From Patescibacteria group bacterium (lineage in GTDB: Bacteria; Patescibacteriota; CPR2; UBA1875; JAMCYV01), in NCBI GenBank assembly GCA_023473595.1, contig JAMCYV010000033.1, positions 1 through 47,811 on the forward strand: 47,811 nucleotides of DNA, written 5' to 3'. Made by a program: the position numbers and the translations under genes. The notes beneath the pieces were generated by a model. The model did not search any database and was not told where the DNA came from. It worked only from the letters and a program-made list of their open reading frames with translations. This document shows positions 28,969 through 38,580 of the stretch, piece by piece (within the stretch, counting starts at the first letter, position 1; every line of letters starts with the position of its first letter).

Positions 28969-29490
28969 ATGAAAAATTTGACAACTACGGCGAAGGTGAT
29001 AATCGGGATTGGTGTTGCTTCAGCAATTCTGATAATTGGATTGGTTATTTTCGGCGGTGGATCGAACGATCAAAATAGTACTTCTTCGGCTACCGAGTAT
29101 AGGAAAGACGATCCCAACCGTCCGATTGCCATTCTTGCTCAAACCAAAATTGATTGGGGGAATATCAATCTCAAAGATACCAAGGAGAGTGATATTGATC
29201 TTAAGAATGATGGTAATTCAACGTTGGAGATTACCAAGCTGTCAACAAGCTGCGGCTGCACGGGAGTTAAGGTTTCCTACAATGGAACTGACACCAAAGA
29301 ATATAGTATGCACCAGGATTTAAAGGATAAGATTTCAATTGCGCCGAAAACCTCAGCAAAACTGAAGGTGATATACCGACCATTCACTATGCCGGTAGAG
29401 GGAGCCGTAACGAGACAGGTATTTATTGAAACGAATGATCCAAATAATGCCAAACTAGAAATTGATGCCTCGGCAGTCGTTAATAAATAG
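28969..29490 (+). CDS. DUF1573 domain protein, membrane-anchored
   Basis: 'DWGNINLKDTKESDIDLKNDGNSTLEITKLSTSCGCTGVKV'. Confidence 0.85.
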   Translation: MKNLTTTAKVIIGIGVASAILIIGLVIFGGGSNDQNSTSSATEYRKDDPNRPIAILAQTKIDWGNINLKDTKESDIDLKNDGNSTLEITKLSTSCGCTGVKVSYNGTDTKEYSMHQDLKDKISIAPKTSAKLKVIYRPFTMPVEGAVTRQVFIETNDPNNAKLEIDASAVVNK

Positions 29491-30474
29491 GTGATTTTGG
29501 AGGAAGATATTGAGAATAAAGATAACCAGCAAGAGAACAGACATAGTTTTGACGAACCAAGGCAAAATTATCTACAATATTTTGGACCCTATTTACTGGC
29601 CGGTTTGGCTATACTCTCCCTGGCCTTAGTAAGATTAAATACTGAGATATTGGGAGGCGAAATAGAAAATCCTAGTCAATTAAAAGTTAGTTCTACCGAA
29701 CTAAGCAATATCCATTTTGAAATCAATCCCAAGGATGGATATGAGATTAATGCTCGATATGGTAATCTGGGACCCAAGATGATCGATGCCGGCGTCATCG
29801 ATTCCCCTAAATTTACTGATGTCTATAAGCAATCTCAGCCCTTAACCCCAGAGCAACTTGAAATTTTAACTAAAGGCAGTGACCAGAAGATTAAAATAAC
29901 AACCCAGAATTCTTATTTTCTGCTCAATTACTTTTGGGCCGTGGGTCTGGCAAATAAATCGGAAATTCTTGATGCTGGCGAAATGGTCAGGGACGGTCGC
30001 GACCAGGCAGGCAATTTTGCTTCTACGGGTGGCTGGACCTTGGGCAAGGGCAATGCAATGGATTATTATTCCAAGTTTACTTTAATTAAATTAACCGGTA
30101 AACAAGAGAAACTTGTTAAAAGTGTTGCCTCAAATGTCTATCGTCCATGCTGTGATAACTCGACTGCTTTTCCTGATTGTAATCATGGAATGGCACTACT
30201 TGGGATGCTGGAACTTATGGCCGCAAATAATGCAAATGAGGTACAAATGTATGAAGCGAGTAAATATTTTAATGCATTCTGGTTTTCGGGACAGTATGGC
30301 GATATTGCCTTGTACTTTAAAAACAAAGAAGGGAAAAGCTACAAGGACCTTGATGGAAAAGTGGTTTTAAGTAAAGCCTATTCTTCCGCAACCGGTTATC
30401 AAAATGTCAAAGAATGGCTATCCCGGAAAGGCCTAATTAATGCGCCAAGTTCAGGCGCTTCTTGCGGGGCTTAA
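29491..30474 (+). CDS. Uncharacterised membrane-anchored protein with conserved-looking CC/C/H motif
   Basis: GTG start; TM 'YLLAGLAILSLALVRL'; 'YRPCCDNSTAFPDCNHGMALLGMLELMAA'; embedded in the copper operon. Confidence 0.8.
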   Translation: MILEEDIENKDNQQENRHSFDEPRQNYLQYFGPYLLAGLAILSLALVRLNTEILGGEIENPSQLKVSSTELSNIHFEINPKDGYEINARYGNLGPKMIDAGVIDSPKFTDVYKQSQPLTPEQLEILTKGSDQKIKITTQNSYFLLNYFWAVGLANKSEILDAGEMVRDGRDQAGNFASTGGWTLGKGNAMDYYSKFTLIKLTGKQEKLVKSVASNVYRPCCDNSTAFPDCNHGMALLGMLELMAANNANEVQMYEASKYFNAFWFSGQYGDIALYFKNKEGKSYKDLDGKVVLSKAYSSATGYQNVKEWLSRKGLINAPSSGASCGA

Positions 30475-30495
30475 AATGGAAGGAGAATCATTAAA

Positions 30496-30708
30496 ATGAA
30501 AATTAATAATAAACTTCTTTTAGTCTGCGTCGGCGTTGTTTTGATTCTTGTCTTCGCGCTAATAGGTTTAAAGATTTTGCCAGTTAGCACTTTAACTCTG
30601 TTCATTATCTTAGCTTGTCCGCTAATTCATATTTTTATGATGAAGGATATGATGGGACATAAAAATAGTGAGGAACAGAACAATAAAAAGAATAAAAGCT
30701 GCCATTAA
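30496..30708 (+). CDS. Small two-TM protein (DUF2933-like)
   Basis: 'LFIILACPLIHIFMMKDMMGHK' Met/His-rich tail, typical of copper loci. Confidence 0.75.
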   Translation: MKINNKLLLVCVGVVLILVFALIGLKILPVSTLTLFIILACPLIHIFMMKDMMGHKNSEEQNNKKNKSCH

Positions 30709-30725
30709 ATTAAGGAATAAATAGT

Positions 30726-31538
30726 ATGAACACACAATTTTTATTCGGGGTATCGTTAACGGCATCGTTTCTGGCAGGAATCCTGGCTTTGTTTGCTCCT
30801 TGCTGTATTACTTTTCTCTTCCCGGCTTATCTTGGCACTATCTTTAAAGAAAACAAGAAAGTCGTCTTCTACACCATTGTTTTCGCCCTAGGGCTCTCAA
30901 CTATTCTTGTTCCCGTTGCACTTGGTTTTAGATTTTTTATTACTTTCTTTGATGCTTTTCATTCACAGATTTATTACATTGGTGCGCTTTTTATGATCTT
31001 TATGGGTATTATGACTTTAAAACCGATGTTCCATTTACCACAAATCATTAAAGCAAAAGCGATTGATAGTGAAAAGGTAAACATTTTTTCTGTTTATACT
31101 CTCGGTTTAGTCTCTGGCATCACTTCGGCCTGTTGTGCCCCGGTTCTTTTTGCCGCCATTACCCTTACGACCTTATCTCCAAGCTTATTTCAGGCCGTAA
31201 TCGTTTCCCTTGCATATGTGTTCGGGATCGTTTTCCCTCTCTTTCTACTCTCTATTTCCTACGAAAGGTTTTCGGGTTTAGTCTCCGGCAAGAATCGACA
31301 GAAAACTTATACGATTTTTAAATATCTAGGTTCTGCCATTTTTATCTTTTCCGGTCTTGCGATTGCTGTCGCTAATTATTTCGGAAAGATTCAGATGTAC
31401 CAAATGGAAGGATATTCAAATACAATCCGAATGTTTATGATTAACATCTCCAATTACTTTAAAAATCCAATCGTTGATATCGCAACCCTTGGACTGATTG
31501 TCTTTATTTTTATTAAGCTTGGGAAAGGAAGAAAGTAA
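30726..31538 (+). CDS. CcdA/DsbD-like transmembrane protein
   Basis: 'LFAPCCITFLFPAYLG', 'GLVSGITSACCAPVL', six hydrophobic segments. Confidence 0.88.
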   Translation: MNTQFLFGVSLTASFLAGILALFAPCCITFLFPAYLGTIFKENKKVVFYTIVFALGLSTILVPVALGFRFFITFFDAFHSQIYYIGALFMIFMGIMTLKPMFHLPQIIKAKAIDSEKVNIFSVYTLGLVSGITSACCAPVLFAAITLTTLSPSLFQAVIVSLAYVFGIVFPLFLLSISYERFSGLVSGKNRQKTYTIFKYLGSAIFIFSGLAIAVANYFGKIQMYQMEGYSNTIRMFMINISNYFKNPIVDIATLGLIVFIFIKLGKGRK

Positions 31539-31553
31539 ACAATCGGTTCGGGT

Positions 31554-32687
31554 ATGAAATTACGACTAAAAATAAATAGAAATAGATTGGCCACTAAGTT
31601 AGGATTCTTTAATAATATAATTTATCTAATTCTCGCATTGTTTTTGTTCTCTCCAATTCCCACCTCTGCCAGCCCTCAAGACGAACTAAATAATCTTAAT
31701 CAACAAATAAATGATTTAAACAAACAAATATCCGCAAAACAGGATGAAAAAATCACCCTTCAAAGCGAAATCGATCTAGCAAGCAACCTAATAGATCAAG
31801 CCAATTTACAAATTCAGGCAACCAATACAGAGATAGGTATCATAGGTAATGATATCGTCGGAATTAACAAAGAAATAGACAAAAAAGAAATTGAGCTTAA
31901 AAAGCAAAGAGATCAGCTTAAGGAATATTTAGTTGTCATATATGAAGAAGGTCAAACCTCGACATTAGAGCTTGTTGTCAGATCTAGCAATTTTTCGGAC
32001 TTTGTGGACCGTAGTGAATATTTACAGACAATTCAGTCAAAAATTAAAGAATCGGCTGATCGAATTGATAGATTAAGACAAGAACTTGAAGATAGAAAAA
32101 CAATACTTAAAGAAAAGAAAGCAAAGGCAGAGCAATTAAAGTCATCCCAACTTGCTCAAAGAAATGCTTGGGCTGAGCAAAAAATCTATAAAGATAACCT
32201 TCTCGCCCAGACTACTGGCCAACAAAAAGCTTTTCAAAAACAAGTCAGCGATCTTTATGCCCGCAAGGCTGCTCTTTCGGCCCAATTTGGGGAAGGTATT
32301 AATCGCGGATCTTCCGCCTATCCATATGGTAATCCACCCGCGACTAATCTGATAGATACAGCAGATAACTATGGTTATTTGATCGGAGAATGCACCTCTT
32401 ATGCTGCCTGGAAAAGAACTTCGGTAGGCAGACCCATCCCAAGGAATTTGGGTAACGCCAATACTTGGGGGATAAATGCGGCAGCTCAAGGGCAAAGAGT
32501 AGATAGAACGCCGGAAGCTGGGAGTGTAATTGTTATGCCTTATGTTGGTGGATACGGTCATGTTGCATATGTTGAAGCGGTTTATAACAACGGAACGGTT
32601 TTAATTTCTGAATACAACTGGATTCCTTATTCATATTCTACCCGCATAGTTAATCCGTATAACTATGGGGCGAGTTTTATTCATTAA
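31554..32687 (+). CDS. Coiled-coil + CHAP-domain peptidoglycan hydrolase
   Basis: PcsB-like coiled coil; CHAP 'GECTSYAAWKR ... GHVAYVEAVYNNGTVLISEYNW'. Confidence 0.9.
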   Translation: MKLRLKINRNRLATKLGFFNNIIYLILALFLFSPIPTSASPQDELNNLNQQINDLNKQISAKQDEKITLQSEIDLASNLIDQANLQIQATNTEIGIIGNDIVGINKEIDKKEIELKKQRDQLKEYLVVIYEEGQTSTLELVVRSSNFSDFVDRSEYLQTIQSKIKESADRIDRLRQELEDRKTILKEKKAKAEQLKSSQLAQRNAWAEQKIYKDNLLAQTTGQQKAFQKQVSDLYARKAALSAQFGEGINRGSSAYPYGNPPATNLIDTADNYGYLIGECTSYAAWKRTSVGRPIPRNLGNANTWGINAAAQGQRVDRTPEAGSVIVMPYVGGYGHVAYVEAVYNNGTVLISEYNWIPYSYSTRIVNPYNYGASFIH

Positions 32688-32738
32688 TTTTGGAATAGAT
32701 TTTGCTAATCTGTTAGAATAAATCTATAAGAAGGAATT

Positions 32739-33101
32739 ATGCAAGTTATTGGAATAATACTAATACTTATCATTATCGCCCTATTTGTTTATTACTTTAA
32801 ATGGTCCAGAAAAGAAGAGAAGGCAGTAGAAACCGAAGCTGGTCAGCAAGTGACGGTCGTTGTCAAGGGTGCGTACTCGCCAAATTTGATTAAGGCAAAG
32901 GCCGGTAAGCCATTAACAATTGTTTTCGATCGACAAGAAGATTCGAGCTGTTCCAAAAAAGTTATCTTTAAAGACTTTGATATTAGCGAAGAGTTGCCAG
33001 ACTTTGGACAGAAAGAAATTACTGTTACACCAAAAGCTACTGGTGAATACCAATTCAGTTGTGAGATGGGAATGTATCAAGGAAAAATAACTGCAGAGTA
33101 A
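32739..33101 (+). CDS. Membrane-anchored cupredoxin-like domain protein
   Basis: 'VVVKGAYSPNLIKAKAGKPLTIVFDRQEDSSCSKKVIF..FSCEMGMYQGKI'. Confidence 0.88.
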   Translation: MQVIGIILILIIIALFVYYFKWSRKEEKAVETEAGQQVTVVVKGAYSPNLIKAKAGKPLTIVFDRQEDSSCSKKVIFKDFDISEELPDFGQKEITVTPKATGEYQFSCEMGMYQGKITAE

Positions 33102-33104
33102 TAT

Positions 33105-34208
33105 ATGTCAGTTTTTTTAATTGCATTCAGAAATCTGACAAGGGAAAAGGGCCGTCTTTTAATTACAGCTGGAGGCGTTGCTTTTTCCGTTATTTTAATT
33201 CTGGTACTTCTAGGGCTTTATTTCGGCTGGCAAACCCAAATGACCCGGTTTTTAGGCAATATTGACACTGATTTTTGGGTTGGGCAAAAGGGCAGCCGAG
33301 ACATGAGTCATACTGTTTCGATTCTCCCCGCTTCAATGGAACTGAAGCTAAAAGAATTGGATGGGGTTTCCTCGGTTACCCCTTTCATTGGCCGGCAAGC
33401 CAGTTTCAATATTGCCGGCAAAGAAGCTCATTTCTTTCTTATTGGAATGGACCCGAATGGAGCAATAAAACCTTATAGAATCATTGAGGGGAAAGAGATT
33501 CCTGGAAACAGTGAGATAATTATCGATCAGACTTTCGCGAAAACTGAGAAGTTGACCATTGGTGATGAGCTTACAATAAATAGCGTAAAAATGAAAGTTG
33601 CCGGAATCAGCTCAGGCGGCAATCTGCTTGTATATAGTTATGCATTTACAAATGCTAATGATGCCAAAAAAATACTCGATTCCAGTCAGTTTGTTAATTA
33701 TTATCTCGTTAAGACCCACGACAAAGAAAAGGCCGAAAAAGCGATTTCTGCCGCTTTCCCAAACTTGGGTATTATTGAAAAACAAGATTTTCTCTCCAAC
33801 AACACCAAAATTATCACCGAAACTTTCTTGCCAATAATCGGGGTCCTTTTGACAATCGCCGTTTTCATAGGAATTGCCGTTATCGGGCTAACGATTTTCA
33901 CAGCCACGGTTGAAAAAAGCCGTGAATTTGGAGTTCTTAAGGCAATTGGTTACAAAGGCAGTCAACTTTACGCGATTGCCTTAATTCAAGCTGTCCTTTC
34001 CGGGATTATTGGTTTTGTCGTTGGCCTTGCCCTTATTCCCTTGATTGTAAAACTGGCCGAAGCGGCAACCAGCGCCTTTATTTACGAAGTTGATGTTCCA
34101 AAGGTCCTGCTTGTTCTTGCAGCTGTCTTTGCTATGAGCACTATTGCTTCTTTGATACCATTGAAAAGGATTATTTCAATCGATCCGGCAGAAGTATTTA
34201 AGGCATAA
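33105..34208 (+). CDS. ABC transporter permease, FtsX/LolC-like
   Basis: 'EKSREFGVLKAIGYKGSQLY' FtsX motif, four TM segments. Confidence 0.92.
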   Translation: MSVFLIAFRNLTREKGRLLITAGGVAFSVILILVLLGLYFGWQTQMTRFLGNIDTDFWVGQKGSRDMSHTVSILPASMELKLKELDGVSSVTPFIGRQASFNIAGKEAHFFLIGMDPNGAIKPYRIIEGKEIPGNSEIIIDQTFAKTEKLTIGDELTINSVKMKVAGISSGGNLLVYSYAFTNANDAKKILDSSQFVNYYLVKTHDKEKAEKAISAAFPNLGIIEKQDFLSNNTKIITETFLPIIGVLLTIAVFIGIAVIGLTIFTATVEKSREFGVLKAIGYKGSQLYAIALIQAVLSGIIGFVVGLALIPLIVKLAEAATSAFIYEVDVPKVLLVLAAVFAMSTIASLIPLKRIISIDPAEVFKA

Positions 34209-34209
34209 T

Positions 34210-34932
34210 ATGGAACCATTACTCACAATCGAAAAGCTTTCTAAAACTTTTAACCCCGGTGCCCATACCGAAGTAAGAGCGGTGCAAGATATTAACCTGG
34301 AAGTGACAGCAGGAGAAATTATTTTGATTATGGGTCCTTCGGGAAGCGGTAAAACAACACTGCTTACAATGATTGGCGGACTTCTTTCTCCTACCTCCGG
34401 AAAAATTTGGTTCGAAAACAAAGAACTGCAAAATCTTTCTCAACGAAAATTAACCTTATGGCGACGGGAAAATGCCGGTTTTGTTTTTCAATCGTTTAAT
34501 CTTCTTACCAATCTCTCGGCTCTCGAAAATGTGGTTATTGGAGGATTCGACCTCAAGGATCGAAAGAAAAGAGCAGCCGGTCTCTTAAAAAGATTGATGC
34601 TCGAAGATCGGACCAATGCAAGACCCGATAATCTTTCCGGCGGTGAAAGACAAAGAGTAGCGATTGCCAGAGCTTTAATCAATGATCCTAAAATCATCCT
34701 CGCTGATGAGCCAACGGCAAATTTAGATAAAAAAATCGGCCATGAAGTTATGGACCTTTTGTGCTCAATCGGCTGCGAGGAAGAAAAAGGTGTAATAATC
34801 GTCAGCCATGACGAACGTATTAAAGATATTGCCAATCGAGTACTTTATATCGAAGACGGCAAACTTGTACGTGAAGAGATTGGCGCGCACAACAAAGTCT
34901 GCAAAATGAAAAAACGCAAAAATGAGGAGTAA
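34210..34932 (+). CDS. ABC transporter ATP-binding protein, LolD-like
   Basis: GPSGSGKTT, LSGGERQR, ILADEPTANLD. Confidence 0.95.
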   Translation: MEPLLTIEKLSKTFNPGAHTEVRAVQDINLEVTAGEIILIMGPSGSGKTTLLTMIGGLLSPTSGKIWFENKELQNLSQRKLTLWRRENAGFVFQSFNLLTNLSALENVVIGGFDLKDRKKRAAGLLKRLMLEDRTNARPDNLSGGERQRVAIARALINDPKIILADEPTANLDKKIGHEVMDLLCSIGCEEEKGVIIVSHDERIKDIANRVLYIEDGKLVREEIGAHNKVCKMKKRKNEE

Positions 34933-34933
34933 A

Positions 34934-35143
34934 ATGAAAATAACAGAAGAAAGTACTTTAACAGAGGTGATAAAATTGGGTGGAGAAAACGTCCTTCGGG
35001 TAAATGGAGTCCCCTGTGTGACTTGCCCTCTGGCTGCACAAGAGATTAATTCTTTAACAATTGGACAAGTAGCTAGAATTTATAAACTAGATGGTGATAA
35101 AATAAAACGAGAACTTAATAAATTAATAAAGGAGAAATGTTAA
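34934..35143 (+). CDS. Small CxxC-containing protein (DUF1858-like)
   Basis: 'VLRVNGVPCVTCPLAAQEINSLTIGQVARIYKLD'; GAGGAG SD. Confidence 0.7.
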   Translation: MKITEESTLTEVIKLGGENVLRVNGVPCVTCPLAAQEINSLTIGQVARIYKLDGDKIKRELNKLIKEKC

Positions 35144-35144
35144 C

Positions 35145-35279
35145 ATGATGGACTTTAATTCTTACCAAAACATGATGGGCGGCGGAGCCGGAATTTTTAT
35201 GTGGCTTACCTATGTTCTTATTGTCGCAGTTCTTATACTCGGGGCTGTTGCACTCTGGAAATATATTAATAAAAAGTAA
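35145..35279 (+). CDS. 44-aa single-TM small membrane protein
   Basis: MMDFNSYQNMMGGGAGIFMWLTYVLIVAVLILGAVALWKYINKK; SD GGAG at 35131; not in the supplied ORF track. Confidence 0.65.
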   Translation: MMDFNSYQNMMGGGAGIFMWLTYVLIVAVLILGAVALWKYINKK

Positions 35280-35378
35280 ACATCCCGAAAATATAAATTA
35301 TTTCTATAAAACTATCTAATTCCTTGCAAGAAAGTTGCTTGTAACGATGGTATTATATTTGTATATAGAGAAGTTAAT

Positions 35379-37622
35379 ATGAAAAACATGAAAGAGATGA
35401 TCCGAAAAAAACCAAATTGTACTTGCAAAGAAAACTGTCTTTGTTGTCAAGCGGATGAGCTTTCAGTATCTGACGGTAGCGATATGGAAGCAAAACAATT
35501 TGAATACGGAATCGGCAAAAAACTGAGTCATACAAAGCATGAGATGAAGCATGATATGGGCATGGGAGGCATGGCTCACGAAGAGAAGATGGATATGTCT
35601 AAGATGAGTCATACCGACCACGAAGCGGCCATGACCAATCCTCAAATGGCAAAAGAGATGGAAGCCGATATGCGAAGAAGGTTTTGGATTGCATTAATCC
35701 TCTCCATCCCTGTCTTTCTCTATTCTCCTGTGACCGAAAACATTCTAAAAATGAAGCTACCGAGTTTAATCCCAGTTAATTTACTCCTTTTTCTTTTAAC
35801 TACCCCGATAGTTTTTTACGCTGGTTCAATTTTTATTGTCGGTGCTTATAATTCCCTAAAAAGTAGAAAACTTAATATGTCCGTCCTGATTGCTACCGGC
35901 GTTTTGGCTGCTTATCTATTCAGTGTATTTTTAACCTTCACAATTGGTGGCGAAACTTTTTACGAGGCGGCTGCGTTGCTAGTAACATTTGTCCTATTTG
36001 GCCATTGGATGGAGATGAAATCACGAAGAGGAACATCCGACGCCTTACGGGCACTGTTCGATTTAGTACCACCGAAAGCAAGAGTAGAGAGAAATGGCAA
36101 AGAGATTGAAATCGAAACAAGTGAAATTGTTAAAGGTGATATTGTAATTCTAAAACCAGGAGACAAGGTACCCGTTGATGGTGAGGTAATTTCGGGAGAA
36201 TCATCAATAGATGAGTCCTTAGTTACTGGCGAATCCCTCCCTGTAGCAAAAAATATTGGCGATAAAGTTGTTGGAGGTTCAGTAAACCAAAATGGCACAT
36301 TAAAGTTTAAGGCAACGAAAATTGGAGCAGATACAGTTCTCTCCCAAATAATAAAGATGGTGGAGACGGCTCAAAATTCAAAAGCTCCAGGACAAAGAAT
36401 TGCCGACAAAGCAGCTGCTTGGTTAGTTGTCTTAGCGGTTTCTGCTGGAATTGCCACCTTTGTGGGTTGGTATTTCTTGGGGAATGCTACCTTTATCATA
36501 GCTCTTACCTTTGCCATATCAGCGGTTGTTATCGCTTGCCCAGATGCCCTGGGCCTTGCCACTCCAACTGCCGTTGCTGTGGGGACAGGCATTGGGGCCA
36601 AACATAATATTTTAATCAAGGATGCCGCCACACTTGAAAATGCTTCAAAGGTAAATGCGATACTTTTAGATAAAACGGGGACACTGACAGAGGGGAAACC
36701 GACCGTTACCGAGATAAAAGTATTTAATAATTTCACTGAAAAAGAGGTATTAAGGTATGCCGCGACAGTTGAGCAGGGCTCTAACCATCCTTTATCAAAG
36801 GCGATTTTAGAAAAGGCCGAAAAAGAAAAGATTGAACCGTTCAAGAAAAAAGAGAAATTTGAAGCAATCGCTGGATTTGGCCTGAAAGAAATAATTGATG
36901 GTAAGAAAGTTTTAATCGGCACTGAAAGGTTTTTAAGAGAGGCAAAAGTTGATTTTAAGGCTCATCAGGAAGAGTTTGATAAGTTAGCCAAAGAAGGCAA
37001 TACTTTAAGTTTAGTCGCCGTAGACAACAAGCTGGCAGGGCTGATTGTTCTTAAAGACAGAGAAAAGAAAAATGCCAAGAGAGCCATCAGCGAGTTCAAG
37101 AATATGGGAATAGAGCCGGTGATGATCACCGGCGACAATAAGAGTGTGGCGGAAGCAGTCGCAAGAGAAATCGGTATCTCAAGGTATTTCGCTGAAGTTT
37201 TGCCTGAAGACAAGTCGGATTATGTGAAAAAGCTTCAGAAAGAAGGTAAATTTGTTGCAATGGTCGGCGATGGCATTAACGACGCTCCTGCACTTGCCCA
37301 AGCTGATATTGGAATAGCAATCGGAGCCGGTACAGATGTGGCCGTAGAAACAGGGAGTATCGTGTTGATGAAGTCAGATCCCTACGACATTATTTCGGCC
37401 ATTATTTTGAGCAAGGCGACCGTTGGTAAAATGAAACAAAACCTTTTCTGGGCATCAATTTATAATGTCCTTGCCATTCCTGTGGCTGCCGGAGTATTCT
37501 ATACTTCCTTCGGGATTATGCTTAGGCCTGAAGTTTCGGCTCTTTTGATGTCCGCATCGTCAATAATTGTTGCTACCAATGCGGTTCTCTTGAAACGCGT
37601 TGAACCAAAATTAATAAGCTAA
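35379..37622 (+). CDS. copB: P1B-type heavy-metal ATPase (CopB-like) with Cys/His/Met-rich N-terminus
   Basis: '[11 protein letters not shown]', His/Met-rich segment, [19 protein letters not shown] motif CPD ([14 protein letters not shown]). Confidence 0.9.
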   Translation: MKNMKEMIRKKPNCTCKENCLCCQADELSVSDGSDMEAKQFEYGIGKKLSHTKHEMKHDMGMGGMAHEEKMDMSKMSHTDHEAAMTNPQMAKEMEADMRRRFWIALILSIPVFLYSPVTENILKMKLPSLIPVNLLLFLLTTPIVFYAGSIFIVGAYNSLKSRKLNMSVLIATGVLAAYLFSVFLTFTIGGETFYEAAALLVTFVLFGHWMEMKSRRGTSDALRALFDLVPPKARVERNGKEIEIETSEIVKGDIVILKPGDKVPVDGEVISGESSIDESLVTGESLPVAKNIGDKVVGGSVNQNGTLKFKATKIGADTVLSQIIKMVETAQNSKAPGQRIADKAAAWLVVLAVSAGIATFVGWYFLGNATFIIALTFAISAVVIACPDALGLATPTAVAVGTGIGAKHNILIKDAATLENASKVNAILLDKTGTLTEGKPTVTEIKVFNNFTEKEVLRYAATVEQGSNHPLSKAILEKAEKEKIEPFKKKEKFEAIAGFGLKEIIDGKKVLIGTERFLREAKVDFKAHQEEFDKLAKEGNTLSLVAVDNKLAGLIVLKDREKKNAKRAISEFKNMGIEPVMITGDNKSVAEAVAREIGISRYFAEVLPEDKSDYVKKLQKEGKFVAMVGDGINDAPALAQADIGIAIGAGTDVAVETGSIVLMKSDPYDIISAIILSKATVGKMKQNLFWASIYNVLAIPVAAGVFYTSFGIMLRPEVSALLMSASSIIVATNAVLLKRVEPKLIS

Positions 37623-37636
37623 TAAGTGTGGGTACT

Positions 37637-37855
37637 TTAGAACTCGAAAAGATCTTTTGGCTTTACTCTAAGTGCTTTTGCCAGCTTATAGACATTATCA
37701 ACCGAGACGCTTTGTTCACCTCTTTCAATTGATCCGATATAGGTTCGATGAAGTCCGGCTCTAAATCCCAATTCTTCTTGGGATACACCTTTTTCTTTCC
37801 TTATTTGCCTTAATTTATTTCCAAAACTTATCTTTACTTTGGTTTTCTTTGTCAT
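37637..37855 (-). CDS. XRE-family HTH regulator (72 aa)
   Basis: 'FGNKLRQIRKEKGVSQEELGFRAGLHRTYIGSIERGEQSVSVDNVYKLAKAL'. Confidence 0.93.
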   Translation of the reverse strand: MTKKTKVKISFGNKLRQIRKEKGVSQEELGFRAGLHRTYIGSIERGEQSVSVDNVYKLAKALRVKPKDLFEF

Positions 37856-37965
37856 GACTCTAACTTAACGGGAATGATGACAATAACTCTACAGCCAATA
37901 GCTATCATTTACATACTCTTTCCGTTATAATGAAGCCAATAAATAGCATTAACAAAGGAGAAAAC

Positions 37966-38580
37966 ATGAAAAAGTGTCCAAAATGTAAAGAAGAGATCGC
38001 CGATGATGCTAAAAAATGTAAACATTGCGGTTCAGACCTTAGGAATTGGTTTGTGAGGCACAAGATAATAACTGGATGGTTAGCCCTAAGCATATTAGCT
38101 TTTTTTGCTTTTTTAGGGGGCAGTGGAGGTGGCAAAACATCAAATACGAATCAGCCCACCCAAACCAATACAGTCAAAACAGAAGAAAAGAAATCATCGT
38201 ACAATATCGGGGAAACAATAAGCTTAAGTGATCATCAACTGATCGTTAACAGCGTTGATAAGAATTACAAAACAGGCAATGAATACATGGCGCCGCAAGA
38301 TCCAAACAACAATTTCGTCGCCGTTAACATTACTCTTGTTAACAACGGTAAAAATGATCTACCAGCTAACATGTACGGTTTTAAGCTAGAGGATGAAACG
38401 GGGGCACAAAGAATGGTCACCTATGTTAGCGTGGCAAACGAGCTGCAGAGCGTGACACTATCACCGGGCGGTAAGGTTACCGGAAACATCGCTTTTGAAG
38501 CAAAATCAGGAAGCAAAGTCTTAAAGCTTCACTATTCGGGCAATATCTTTAGCGGCGGCGAAGTGATCATTAACCTTTAA
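37966..38580 (+). CDS. Zinc-ribbon + TM + DUF4352-like protein
   Basis: 'MKKCPKCKEEIADDAKKCKHCGSD', TM, telokin-like/DUF4352-type domain. Confidence 0.85.
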   Translation: MKKCPKCKEEIADDAKKCKHCGSDLRNWFVRHKIITGWLALSILAFFAFLGGSGGGKTSNTNQPTQTNTVKTEEKKSSYNIGETISLSDHQLIVNSVDKNYKTGNEYMAPQDPNNNFVAVNITLVNNGKNDLPANMYGFKLEDETGAQRMVTYVSVANELQSVTLSPGGKVTGNIAFEAKSGSKVLKLHYSGNIFSGGEVIINL

